From NCBI RefSeq assembly GCF_029892095.1, contig NZ_JARZAE010000004.1, positions 7,440,001 to 7,504,000 on the forward strand: 64,000 nucleotides of DNA. Reading direction: 5' to 3'. This DNA comes from Kitasatospora sp. MAP12-44 (GTDB lineage: Bacteria > Actinomycetota > Actinomycetes > Streptomycetales > Streptomycetaceae). Below the pieces are notes generated by a model. The model saw nothing but the letters and a program-made list of their open reading frames with translations. It made no database searches and was not told the origin of the DNA. The position numbers and the translations under genes are program-made. This document shows, one piece after another, positions 40,640 through 48,642 of the stretch (within the stretch, counting starts at the first letter, position 1; the number at the start of each line of letters is the position of its first letter).

Positions 40640-41296
40640 CTAGCGGAGCGGGTACAGGTCGATGGCCGCGATGTCGATCATCTGCTGAAGTCCTGCATGA
40701 AAGACGTTGTGGTCGACCACAGCCCTCAGGACGTCCTCGGTGTTGCCCGTGAGGAACGGGAAGCGTGCGGGCGGCAGGACGGCGATGCCGACGCGGGTTC
40801 GCTGCTGGGTCTGCGCGTGATCGGAGTGGTCGACGAAGGCGGCGCAGCCCAGCGTGAAGAGGTAGAGGCGCCGGTACGCCTCTACCGCGGCGGTCGGCGT
40901 CATCCCGGCGGTGACTGCCGACTGGAGCAGCGGTTCGGTGAGGCGCTCAAGAAGAACCTCGCCCATCCAGGGGCGGTTGCCGCGAAGTGCGACCAGGCTC
41001 GGGTGTGCGATCAGCACCTCGTACAGCGCGGTGAAGGCCCGGCGCGCACCCTCGGGCCATGGCGTGCCCGGATCTGCTGTGGGCAGCTGGGTGGCCAGGT
41101 GATCCATGCAGAGGTCGAGGAGCCCGGCGGTGCTCTCCCCGCAGCGCCGGTGAATGGTGGTCTGGGAGACGCCGAGCGCGTCACCGACCGCGCGGAACGA
41201 CAAGGCATCGGGGCCGCCGTGGTCAAGGAGCCGGATCGCCGCCTCGGCGATCGCGGTTGCGGTGAGTCGATCTGAGGTAACGGATTGCTTCGCCAT
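40640..41296 (-). CDS. TetR-family repressor
   Basis: A 218-residue regulator. The helix-turn-helix region is TATAIAEAAIRLLDHGGPDALSFRAVGDALGVSQTTIHRRCG; the remainder has the TetR_C-like helical core (PWPEGARRAFTALYEVLIAHPSLVAL). An HRRC replaces the more usual HxYF at the end of the recognition helix. It diverges from the 2OG-oxygenase/PLP-lyase operon 75 bp away, with a TTACG-A-CGTAA palindrome between them, and so is the probable repressor of that operon. Confidence 0.9.
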   Translation of the reverse strand: MAKQSVTSDRLTATAIAEAAIRLLDHGGPDALSFRAVGDALGVSQTTIHRRCGESTAGLLDLCMDHLATQLPTADPGTPWPEGARRAFTALYEVLIAHPSLVALRGNRPWMGEVLLERLTEPLLQSAVTAGMTPTAAVEAYRRLYLFTLGCAAFVDHSDHAQTQQRTRVGIAVLPPARFPFLTGNTEDVLRAVVDHNVFHAGLQQMIDIAAIDLYPLR

Positions 41297-41311
41297 GCGT
41301 GACAGCGTAAC

Positions 41312-41322
41312 TTACGACGTAA
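41312..41322. promoter_or_regulatory. Palindrome TTACG-A-CGTAA, putative TetR operator
   Basis: A perfect 5-bp inverted repeat with one central base, 16 bp before the tetR start and 49 bp before the 2OG-oxygenase start. A further GCGTAA half site precedes it at 41,305. Confidence 0.6.
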
Positions 41323-41370
41323 TGGATTGACAGGTTGATGATGCGTCATATTCCTTCCAGGGGAGTCGAC

Positions 41371-42165
41371 ATGCCCAGAACCATGCTCGATCCGATGTTC
41401 CAGTACGTCACCGCGGCGGAGTTCACCGAGCAGCACCTCGCGGCGCTGCTGGCAGGCACCTGCGCGGCGGTCAGGATCCCCAGCTTCCTCGATCCAGCCG
41501 CATGCCAGCGCATGGTGGACGTACTGGACCAGCTGCCCGTCCACGAGTACGACCGCTCACGAGTCGCCGAGCCGATCCTGCGCTTCGGTCCGGCACTCAA
41601 CGACTTTCGCATCTACTCGGGCCGGCTGGACGGCCATCGGTACTGGCCAGAGGCTGATCGGGCCCGCGCGGCCTGGGCCATGGCCCGTCCGCGCCACGAC
41701 CCGATCGCCCTCGCGCTGGGCCGCCTCGGCACTGCATGGGGGTCGGCGGTCACACCGGCCACCATTGGCGGGCGGCCCGTGTTCGGTGGAACCGTCCGCG
41801 AGCTCAACCGCGGTGCGCTCACCCACTACGACGAGGTGGTGCGAGAGCTGCCGGGGCTCTTCGATCAGCACGTGGTAGGTCAACTCGCCTTCAACGCCTG
41901 GGTCATCGGCCCCGACAGCGGTGGCGAGACTCGCATATCCCGTCGCCGCTGGCAGCCTGCTGACGACGAGCACCGGTTCTCCTACGGCTACAGCGACGTT
42001 GTCACGGCGGACAGCCAGCAGGTCGAGCTGGTCCCCAAGACCGGCGAGGCATTGCTGTTCAACCCGGCCAACTACCACAGCGTGAAGGAGGCCGTCGGCC
42101 GCCGGGTCGCCCTGGCCTTCTTCCTCGGACTGACGACCAGGGGCGAACTCGTCGCCTGGTCCTGA
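41371..42165 (+). CDS. Fe(II)/2-oxoglutarate-dependent oxygenase
   Basis: A 264-residue oxygenase. The iron facial triad is readable: H-x-D in GALTHYDEVVRELPG (about residues 151-153) and the distal His in LLFNPANYHSVKEAVGRRVALAFFLG, where an Arg follows to bind 2-oxoglutarate. The jelly-roll strands GQLAFNAWVIGPDSGGETRI lie between them. The family hydroxylates or otherwise oxidises free amino acids and small molecules. The ATG at 41371 follows AGGGGAG. Its neighbour is a threonine-dehydratase-like PLP enzyme 19 bp downstream, so the substrate may be an amino acid that becomes hydroxylated and is then eliminated; inference. Confidence 0.85.
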   Translation: MPRTMLDPMFQYVTAAEFTEQHLAALLAGTCAAVRIPSFLDPAACQRMVDVLDQLPVHEYDRSRVAEPILRFGPALNDFRIYSGRLDGHRYWPEADRARAAWAMARPRHDPIALALGRLGTAWGSAVTPATIGGRPVFGGTVRELNRGALTHYDEVVRELPGLFDQHVVGQLAFNAWVIGPDSGGETRISRRRWQPADDEHRFSYGYSDVVTADSQQVELVPKTGEALLFNPANYHSVKEAVGRRVALAFFLGLTTRGELVAWS

Positions 42166-42184
42166 ACGTTCAGGAGTTTCTCCC

Positions 42185-43129
42185 GTGCACAACCTCAGCT
42201 TTGACGACGTCAAGGCCGCCGCCGAGCGGATCGCCGGTGTCACCCGGCCCGTGCCGGTCATCCCCGTCGACCCGGGTAGCTTCGGCACCGCCGAGGTCTA
42301 CCTGGCCCTCGACTTCACCCAGCGCACCGGCAGTTTCAAGGACCGCGGTGCCGCGAACTTCGTCGCCGCCCACATCGAGAACGGCACCATGCCGGACGCC
42401 GGGGTCGTCATCGCCTCCGGTGGCAACGCGGGCCTGGCTTGCGCCTGGGCAGCCGGACGCCACCAGGTCAAGGCGACCGTCTTCGTGCCCGAGACCGCAC
42501 CACAGGTCAAGGTCAAGAAGCTGCTCGCACTGGGCGCTGACGTCCGCCAGGTCGGCAATGAATACGCCCACGCTGCCGCTGCAGCAGTGGAGTTCAGCTG
42601 TGCCGAAGGCGCACTGGCATCCCATGCCTACGATGACCCGCACATCGTGGCGGGCGCCGGAACCCTGCTGGACGAGATCACCCGCCAGGTCCCTGGTCTG
42701 GATACCGTGCTGGTCGCCGTGGGCGGAGGCGGGCTGTTCGCCGGAACGGCCATCTCCGCCGAGCACCACGGCGTGAAGGTCGTCGCCGTCGAGCCGGAGA
42801 ACTGCCGAGCCCTCAACGCCGCGCTCCAAGCGGGTGAAGTCGTGGATGTGGATGTGGACTCCGTGGCGGCCGACTCCTTGGGGGCACGCCGCACCTCGGA
42901 AACCGCCCTGCACTGGGCCCGGCGCACCGACGCGACCTCGCTACTGGTCCCCGACACGGCGATCATCGCCGCCCGACACACCCTGTGGGACCACCGTCGC
43001 CTCGCCGTCGAGCACGGCGGCGCGACCGCCCTCGCAGCCCTCCTCGACGGCGCCTACATGCCCGAATCCGGCAGCCGGATCGCCATCGTATTGTGCGGCG
43101 CGAACAGCAGCCTGTCTGACCTGGGCTGA
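42185..43129 (+). CDS. PLP-dependent threonine/serine dehydratase-like enzyme
   Basis: A 314-residue fold-type II PLP enzyme. The PLP lysine is in RTGSFKDRGAANFVAA, the phosphate-binding SGGNAGLACAWAAG follows, and the glycine loop is VLVAVGGGGLFAGTAI. It resembles IlvA/TdcB-type threonine or serine/3-hydroxyaspartate dehydratases without a regulatory domain. It begins with GTG, AGGAG eight bases upstream. It forms a two-gene operon with the 2OG oxygenase and is probably controlled by the divergent TetR. A role in degrading or processing a hydroxylated amino acid is plausible but not shown. Confidence 0.9.
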   Translation: MHNLSFDDVKAAAERIAGVTRPVPVIPVDPGSFGTAEVYLALDFTQRTGSFKDRGAANFVAAHIENGTMPDAGVVIASGGNAGLACAWAAGRHQVKATVFVPETAPQVKVKKLLALGADVRQVGNEYAHAAAAAVEFSCAEGALASHAYDDPHIVAGAGTLLDEITRQVPGLDTVLVAVGGGGLFAGTAISAEHHGVKVVAVEPENCRALNAALQAGEVVDVDVDSVAADSLGARRTSETALHWARRTDATSLLVPDTAIIAARHTLWDHRRLAVEHGGATALAALLDGAYMPESGSRIAIVLCGANSSLSDLG

Positions 43130-43182
43130 CCGAAACGCCGGGGTGCCATCCGCTTGTGGCGGGATTACTGCAGGGAGCAACG

Positions 43183-43536
43183 ATGACTGAAGTAGAGCGC
43201 ACAGACGAGGTGCTGAGACGGCATAGGCGTGAGGCGGAGGATGCGGCGGGGAGGCTGGCAACGGCGTTCGAGCTTGCCGATATCAGCGAACTCCCGTCCC
43301 TGCGACCGGTGTTCAATGCAACGGGCATCCAGCAGGGTGCGCACGTCTATCTGGGCGGTTGCTCGGCGCGGGTGGCGACCGAGCTGGCCGACGCCCTTAT
43401 GGTGTACGCCCGTTGTGTGGGGAAGTTGGTCGATGGCGAGTCATCGTCCCTGCTGCGTGAGCTGCTGGCGCAAGTGGGCGGGACCCCGGCCCTGCCCGGC
43501 GACGGTGCGATCGTCATCCGGAGGGAACCGACATGA
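43183..43536 (+). CDS. Small hypothetical protein, first of a coupled set
   Basis: A 117-residue soluble protein I do not recognise. It has a charged helical N-terminus (TEVERTDEVLRRHRREAEDAAGRLATAFELADI), a central FNATGIQQGAHVYLGGCSARVATELADAL and an acidic C-terminus. GCAGGGAG lies upstream of the ATG. Its TGA overlaps the ATG of the next small gene, so the two are translationally coupled. Similar small proteins cluster near XRE-DUF397 pairs in actinomycetes, but no function is known to me. Confidence 0.7.
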   Translation: MTEVERTDEVLRRHRREAEDAAGRLATAFELADISELPSLRPVFNATGIQQGAHVYLGGCSARVATELADALMVYARCVGKLVDGESSSLLRELLAQVGGTPALPGDGAIVIRREPT

Positions 43537-43757
43537 GTACCATCCCAGCCGTCGGCTCGTACGTTGTCGATCAGCGGACACTGCGCATCCTGGTGGTCAT
43601 GGACCACCGTGCCGGCGAACTCTACCTTCGTCCGCCCGGTGGCGGCATCGAGGTCACTCGCAAGCCGGAACAGGTCCGCCCCGCCGACCGCAGCGAAGCC
43701 CTGCGCGGCCGCGTGGCCAAGGCCAACGTGGACGCCAGAAACGAGTGCGCCGGATGA
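43533..43757 (+). CDS. Small hypothetical protein, second of a coupled set
   Basis: A 74-residue protein without recognised domain. The sequence (VGSYVVDQRTLRILVVMDHRAGELYLRPPGGGIEVTRKPEQVRPA) looks like a small beta barrel. It overlaps the preceding gene by ATGA and its own stop overlaps another ATG (43754) in the same manner, so a third gene was part of this unit. Confidence 0.68.
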   Translation: MSTIPAVGSYVVDQRTLRILVVMDHRAGELYLRPPGGGIEVTRKPEQVRPADRSEALRGRVAKANVDARNECAG

Positions 43758-43999
43758 CCGACCCGCACGACGAACTCCACTCCGATGCGGCCTGGAAGTC
43801 CTTGGCGAAGCAGCGTGGTCGGCCACCGTCTCAGTCGCGGGTCAGGTCGCCGGTCATCAGTGGGAGGCCGAGGGAGTGTTCCAGGTGGTGGAGGAGTTCC
43901 TCGGCGCGGTGGGCTGCTGTGGGGCGGTCGGGGGCGCGCAGGATGAAGCGGGCCACTGCCTGGGCGGGGGCGATCGGTTGGCCGGGGCCTGTGCGGTAG
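43754..43999 (+). pseudogene. Third coupled small gene, probably cut off at the cluster border
   Basis: From the ATG at 43754 (ATGA overlap) the frame reads MTDPHDELHSDAAWKSLAKQ and then runs, with poor composition, into the antisense strand of the convergent ATP-grasp gene until 43999. Only about the first 25 codons look genuine. This suggests the original gene was truncated by the event that joined the strip to the biosynthetic cluster. It could alternatively be a real short gene whose end overlaps. Confidence 0.45.
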
Positions 44000-45108
44000 G
44001 CGTCGAAGCCGATGACCTCCAGGACGTCGGGGTGTCCGGTCAGGGCGGCCAGGTCGGCGGTGGGGGAGAGGCGGCCGCCGTCCTGGGCGATGACGGCGAA
44101 GACGGCGGTGCAGTCGGCGAAGCCCTGCGGCACGTCCACCGGTGCGCCGCTGAGCAGTTGCAGCAGCGAGGTGTAGATGTCCTGGCCGGTGGCATGGCGG
44201 TAGGCGCTCGGTAGGCCGCCGCCCATCACGCGCGGGTTGAACTCCACCAGGACCGGCCCCCGTTCGGTGACCATGACCTCCAGGTGGAACACCCCGAGGT
44301 CGGCGCCGATCGCCCGGCAGACCTCCTGCGCGTACGCCACGCAGGCTTCGGTGTCCGCGGGGGAGAGGTCGGCCGGGATGCAGGAACCCAGTTCGACCAC
44401 CTCGTTGGCGTGCCAGCGGAACCGGCCGGAGACGCAGAACGGGAAGAACTCCCCGTCCCGCGCGCCGATTTCGACCGACACCAGCCGGCCGACCAGCAGT
44501 TCCTCAACGAGCACACCCCGGCTGAACTGGCCCTGCCAGTGGCCGGGTAGGGCCGCCACCCCGGCCAGTACGTCCGCGATGGCGGTCGCGGCCTGCGTCG
44601 CGTCGTGTGCCACGTGGGAGAGCAGACTGGCGCTGCCGGACGGCGGCTTGAGCACCACCGGGTAGCCGATGCGCTCGGCGGCGGCCAGCGCCTCCTCCGC
44701 GTCGGCCGCGAGGGCGTAGCGGGCCGAGGCCAGCCCGGCCCGCTCCAGCGCCGCCCGGCAGAGGTCCTTGCGTCGCGCGGTGAACACCGCTTCGGCCGCC
44801 GTCCCGCGCAGCCCCAGCGCCCGGCAGGCCTCGGCCACCGACTCGGCCGCCATCTCCTGGTACGTCACGGCCGCGTCGATCGGCTCCTCGGCGTGGCAGG
44901 CGGTGAGCGCCGCGAGCACCGCCTGCGGATCCGTGGTGGCGACCTGGTCGATCAGCCGGTCGACGGACTGCACGATCCGCAGGTTCTCGCCGGTGAGGGT
45001 GTACAGGGTGAGCGCGGGCTGCAGGAAGGTGACCCGGTGCCCGGCCTCCTTGGCGAGCCGGATCGCCTGCAGCGCGGCAGGGTTGCAGTCGACGACCGCG
45101 AGGTGCAC
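43831..45108 (-). CDS. ATP-grasp ligase, last gene of the second cluster operon
   Basis: A 425-residue ATP-grasp carboxylate-amine ligase. An N-terminal Rossmann-like part (VHLAVVDCNPAALQAIRLAKEAGHRVTFLQ) precedes the grasp fold with GYPVVLKPPSGSASLLSHVAHD (ATP lysine and glycine loop), the adenine-binding GVLVEELLVGRLVSVEIGA, and the magnesium-binding VFHLEVMVTERGPVLVEFNPRVMGG. Such enzymes form peptide-like amides through acyl-phosphates. The GTG at 45108 follows GGAG; the longer upstream frame overlaps the deacetylase gene. Its likely job is joining amino-acid units of the product. It ends where the cluster meets the accessory strip. Confidence 0.9.
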   Translation of the reverse strand: MHLAVVDCNPAALQAIRLAKEAGHRVTFLQPALTLYTLTGENLRIVQSVDRLIDQVATTDPQAVLAALTACHAEEPIDAAVTYQEMAAESVAEACRALGLRGTAAEAVFTARRKDLCRAALERAGLASARYALAADAEEALAAAERIGYPVVLKPPSGSASLLSHVAHDATQAATAIADVLAGVAALPGHWQGQFSRGVLVEELLVGRLVSVEIGARDGEFFPFCVSGRFRWHANEVVELGSCIPADLSPADTEACVAYAQEVCRAIGADLGVFHLEVMVTERGPVLVEFNPRVMGGGLPSAYRHATGQDIYTSLLQLLSGAPVDVPQGFADCTAVFAVIAQDGGRLSPTADLAALTGHPDVLEVIGFDAYRTGPGQPIAPAQAVARFILRAPDRPTAAHRAEELLHHLEHSLGLPLMTGDLTRD

Positions 45109-45140
45109 GGGATTCTCCAGTACGTCAGGGGATGGTGGGC

Positions 45141-45923
45141 TCAGCGGTAGTGCAGCTCGCCGTTGCGCTTGCGGTACGGGTCCCGGTGGAAGACCTCGAA
45201 GGCGACCGCCGGGCGACCGCCGAAGCGCTCGCCGGCCGCCGCCAGGTTGCGTCCGAGGAAGCCCCGGACGTACTCCGCCGGGTCCTCGTCGGTGAGCGCC
45301 TCCAGGTAGGTGGCGTGTGCGAGCACGGCCTGCACGCCCCGCTCCACGGCCCACGTCACGTCCACCGCGTGCGTGGGATAGGGGGAGTTGGCCACGGCCT
45401 GCCAGCGCACGCCCTCCCACGGCTCCAGGCCCTCCTCGGGGAAGAGGTAGCGGTTGGCCGCGTCGGCGGCGGCGTCCAGCGCGGCCCGGCCGACGTTGCG
45501 GTGGTCCGGGGTGTTCCAGGAGACGCCGCGCCAGTGGTCGTGGTGGTTGAGCGTCAGGATGAGGTCCGGGCGGTGGCGCCGGACGGCGTGCGCGAGCTCC
45601 CGGCGCAGCTCGGGCCCGTAGTCGATGAGCCCGTCCTGGTGGTCGAGGAACTCCACCTCGGTCACGCCGACCACGGCCGCGCTGGCGCGCTGCTCGCGCT
45701 CGCGGATCGGCTTGGCCTGCTCGGGGTCCATCCCGTCGATGCCGGCCTCGCCGCGGCTGGCCATCAGGTAGACGATCTCCTTGCCCTGGTCGACCCAGGT
45801 GGCGACGGCGGCCGCGGCGGCGTACTCGATGTCGTCGGGGTGCGCGACGATCGCCAGGGCGCGTGTCCAGTCGGTCGGCATCTCGGTGAGCTGGTCGGTC
45901 CTGCGGTCGGTGCGGTCGGTCAT
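45141..45923 (-). CDS. PIG-L/LmbE-type N-deacetylase
   Basis: A 260-residue zinc-dependent deacetylase. The zinc motif is LAIVAHPDDIEYAA (His28, Asp31), followed by LMASRGEAGIDGMDPEQAKPIREREQRASAAVVGVTEVEFLDHQDG, the family signature, and TLNHHDHWRGVSWNTPDHRNVG with the third zinc His. Members remove acetyl groups from sugars or amino compounds (GlcNAc-Ins, teicoplanin-type sugars). The ATG overlaps the MFS stop by 4 bp. In this cluster, it may remove an N-acetyl protecting group at a late step; inference. Confidence 0.9.
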   Translation of the reverse strand: MTDRTDRRTDQLTEMPTDWTRALAIVAHPDDIEYAAAAAVATWVDQGKEIVYLMASRGEAGIDGMDPEQAKPIREREQRASAAVVGVTEVEFLDHQDGLIDYGPELRRELAHAVRRHRPDLILTLNHHDHWRGVSWNTPDHRNVGRAALDAAADAANRYLFPEEGLEPWEGVRWQAVANSPYPTHAVDVTWAVERGVQAVLAHATYLEALTDEDPAEYVRGFLGRNLAAAGERFGGRPAVAFEVFHRDPYRKRNGELHYR

Positions 45924-47257
45924 GCGAACTCCTTGTCAGACGCCCGGTCGGGGGCGGGGGAGGGCGGAACGGAGGGCGGAACGGGACGGAAGAGCAGGAC
46001 GGGCAGCAGCGTGCCGGCCAGCAGCGAGAGCGCGCCCGCGCAGATGAACACCGCCGCCGGGCCGTAGCACTCGGCGACCACGCCGCCGAGCAGCGCGCCG
46101 AGCGGCGAGACGCCCAGGATGATCCAGCGGTAGACGGCGTTGACCCGCCCGAACAGCTCGGCGGGGATGGTCGATTGGCGATGCGACATGCTCATCACGT
46201 TCAGCAGCACGCTGAGCGCGCCGTAGCAGGCCATCGCACCGAAGGCCGCCGCCGGACGCGGGATCGCGATGGCGGCGAAGCAGAGCCCGGCGGCGGGTGC
46301 GCAGACGCCCAGTACGGCGCGCCCGCCGAAGCGCCGCAGCGTGCGCGCGGCGATCAGGCCCGCCAGCAGGCCGCCGATCGCGGGCGCGCCGGCGATGAAG
46401 CCCATGGCCGTCCGGGAGAGTCCGAGCCGGCCGGGGGCCACCACCCAGAGCGGCAGCATGGTGGAGGTGGCGGCGAAGGCGATGTTGCCGGCGGCGGCCA
46501 CCGCCGCGAGGCCCATCAGGTCGAGCCGCCGCCTGAAGTAGCCGGCGCCCTCGCGCATTTCCCGGCCCATGGACCGGAAGGAGCGCCGCGCGGTGGTGGA
46601 CTGCTCGAGCGGCGCCGGGAGTTCGGGCTCGGTCCGGCCCCGGGTCAGCTGCCGCTGCAGCAGTCCAAGGCCCAGCAGGGTGGCGACGTACAGGACGGCC
46701 GAGGCGCCGATGCCGCCGCCGGCGATGGCGGCCAGGTAGCCGCCGAGCGCCGGTCCGGCGAACTGGGCCACCATGGTCTGGCCGGTCTGCAGGTTGGCGT
46801 TGGCACGGGGGAGCAGCGGCTTGTCCACCAGGCGCGGCACCAGCGACTGGGCGCCGACGTCCACGAAGGTGCCGCAGACCGCGATCAGGAACGCACCGGC
46901 CACCAGCCCCCAGACCGGCAGCAGCCTCGCCCAGGCGAGCAGGCAGAGCGCCGCCACCAGCGGCAGCCGGGCCCAGGAGGCGCAGCGGATCAGCGTCAGT
47001 GGCGGGTAGCGGTCGGCCAGCACGCCGGCCGGCAGGGTCACCAGCAGCCAGGGCGCGCGCAGCGCGATGCCCACCGCGCTCACCACGGCCGCGGAGCCGG
47101 TCAGCGAGAGCGCCAGCAGCGGGATCGAGATCAGGTAGATCCCGTCCGCCAGGCCCGAGCCGAGGACGGAGACCTGGAAGATCCTGAACCTGCCGCCCAG
47201 CACCCTCGCGGGGGCGGGGGCGGGGGCGGTCGGCTCGGGCTTCAGCGTGAGGGACAC
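45920..47257 (-). CDS. MFS exporter of the cluster
   Basis: A 445-residue permease with about 12 membrane helices, similar to the MFS_3/enterobactin-exporter-like (EntS) group. It has VSVLGSGLADGIYLISIPLLALSLTGSAAVVSAV at helix 1-2 and the motif LPAGVLADRYPPLTLIR, with repeats in the second half (AGLIAARTLRRFGGRAVLG). It starts with GTG and overlaps the upstream ATP-grasp-like gene by 16 bp and the deacetylase gene by 4 bp. It probably exports the finished compound and contributes to self-resistance. Confidence 0.9.
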   Translation of the reverse strand: MSLTLKPEPTAPAPAPARVLGGRFRIFQVSVLGSGLADGIYLISIPLLALSLTGSAAVVSAVGIALRAPWLLVTLPAGVLADRYPPLTLIRCASWARLPLVAALCLLAWARLLPVWGLVAGAFLIAVCGTFVDVGAQSLVPRLVDKPLLPRANANLQTGQTMVAQFAGPALGGYLAAIAGGGIGASAVLYVATLLGLGLLQRQLTRGRTEPELPAPLEQSTTARRSFRSMGREMREGAGYFRRRLDLMGLAAVAAAGNIAFAATSTMLPLWVVAPGRLGLSRTAMGFIAGAPAIGGLLAGLIAARTLRRFGGRAVLGVCAPAAGLCFAAIAIPRPAAAFGAMACYGALSVLLNVMSMSHRQSTIPAELFGRVNAVYRWIILGVSPLGALLGGVVAECYGPAAVFICAGALSLLAGTLLPVLLFRPVPPSVPPSPAPDRASDKEFA

Positions 47258-48642
47258 CGGTGGTCCGCCTTCCCCGCCAGCAGCACGGTGTTCATGACCG
47301 CGCCGTGCCCGGCGTTGAGCACCGGGCCACCGCCCGGCACGCCGTGCCGCACCAGCATCCCGGCCAGCCGCTCCCCGTAGAGGAACGGGCCGAGCACGTA
47401 CGGGACTTCGGCGTCGGCGAGCTCACCGGTGGGGGCGTGCACAAAGCCCATCGGCAGCTGGTCGGGCCGCACCCGGCGCTGCAGCAGGTGGCCGCCCTGC
47501 TCCCGGGCGCTGCTCAGCGCGGCCCGCCACTGCTCGGCGTCGACCGCGGCGCCGACGACGACGCCTGATCCGCCGAAGCCGTCCGCCGGCTTGAGGACCA
47601 GGCCGGCGCGGTCGGCGTCGAGCTGGTCGAGTTGGTCGACTTGGTCGAGACGGGCCGTCCACGGGATGTGCGCGGTGACGAACTCCTGCTCGGACTCCGG
47701 GAGTTGCCCGATGTCCTCCCAAAGCCAGGCCAGCGTCTGCTTGTTGGTGAGCAGCATGGTGGCCTCCGGCGTGAACATCCTGGTGGTGCCCGCCGCCAGG
47801 CAGTGGCCGAGCGCCCGCAGGCCGGGGCTGTCCGGCTGCCCGTGGCTGACGAAGGGCCGGAACACCGCGTCCACCGCCCGCTCGCCGGCCAGCAGTCGGC
47901 CGTGCGGGTCGGCGGTCAGCCGATCCAGCGGGAAGGTGAACATCTCCATGCCGTGGCCGTGCGCGTTCTCGAAGACGGGCGCGAGCCACTCGGCGAACCG
48001 CTCCAGGCTCTCCAGTCCGGCCAGCGTTCCCCCGAGGTAGTGCGGGAGGAGGACGGTGGCGCCGTCGGGCAGGCCGAGGAAACCGCGGATGGTCCGGGCC
48101 CTGGCGTCCACGGCGGACGGCGGCGCGCTGAGCGTGCACGCCACGGCATCCCCCGACCCCGACCCTGACCCCGAGGCGCTGCGGCGATGGTGGTCGAGGA
48201 AGCGGGCGGCGAGCAGATCGGCCTGGCGGACGCCGCCGAGCGCGCCGTCGATGTTCAGCTCCACGAACCTCGGGACGCCGTCCTCCAACAGGATGTCCGG
48301 GCGCACCGCTGCCAGCAGGTGCTCACCGAGGAGCTCCCGGTGGTCGAGGAGCGGGAAGAGCTCGGGACGCGAGCCGAGTGCGGCCAGCAGCTCCCCGGCG
48401 GTCCGGGCCCGGCGCCGGCAGGCCGCCAGCACCAGGCGGGCCGCCCGCACCGAGAGTTCGCCGATCCGGTGGTAGGCGTCGGCGCGCAGGTGCAGGGGGC
48501 GGGTGGGCCGCCACGGACCGTCGGCGCCGCGGACGCCGTCGAGCAGCCGGGCCGCCGCCCGCGCCTCCTGCGGCGGGAGGGCGCGGTCCTGCGGCGGCAG
48601 TGGACGCAGGTCGATCAGCGGCAGGGGACGCAGGTCGATCAC
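47242..48642 (-). CDS. ATP-grasp-superfamily protein (glutathionylspermidine-synthase-like C-terminus)
   Basis: A 466-residue protein. The N-terminus has an 8-residue tandem repeat (IDLRPLPL, IDLRPLPP). A helical region follows, then VRPDILLEDGVPRFVELNIDGALGGVRQADLLA and, near the C-terminus, AGLVLKPADGFGGSGVVVGAAVD, the phosphate/glycine loop of ATP-grasp enzymes, followed by LQRRVRPDQLPMGFV. The order resembles the permuted ATP-grasp of glutathionylspermidine synthase relatives. It would activate a carboxylate and couple an amine. The GTG overlaps the aminotransferase stop as GTGA. No close characterised relative is known to me. Confidence 0.78.
   Translation of the reverse strand: MIDLRPLPLIDLRPLPPQDRALPPQEARAAARLLDGVRGADGPWRPTRPLHLRADAYHRIGELSVRAARLVLAACRRRARTAGELLAALGSRPELFPLLDHRELLGEHLLAAVRPDILLEDGVPRFVELNIDGALGGVRQADLLAARFLDHHRRSASGSGSGSGDAVACTLSAPPSAVDARARTIRGFLGLPDGATVLLPHYLGGTLAGLESLERFAEWLAPVFENAHGHGMEMFTFPLDRLTADPHGRLLAGERAVDAVFRPFVSHGQPDSPGLRALGHCLAAGTTRMFTPEATMLLTNKQTLAWLWEDIGQLPESEQEFVTAHIPWTARLDQVDQLDQLDADRAGLVLKPADGFGGSGVVVGAAVDAEQWRAALSSAREQGGHLLQRRVRPDQLPMGFVHAPTGELADAEVPYVLGPFLYGERLAGMLVRHGVPGGGPVLNAGHGAVMNTVLLAGKADHRCPSR

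Noticed and set aside
40428..40643. A 71-codon plus-strand frame between XRE and TetR genes
   Set aside because: No ribosome site, no recognised domain, and it overlaps the end of the convergent TetR gene.
43754..43999. The full 81-codon frame as a genuine intact protein
   Set aside because: After about 25 codons it is simply the antisense of the ATP-grasp gene with poor composition; kept only as a truncated gene.
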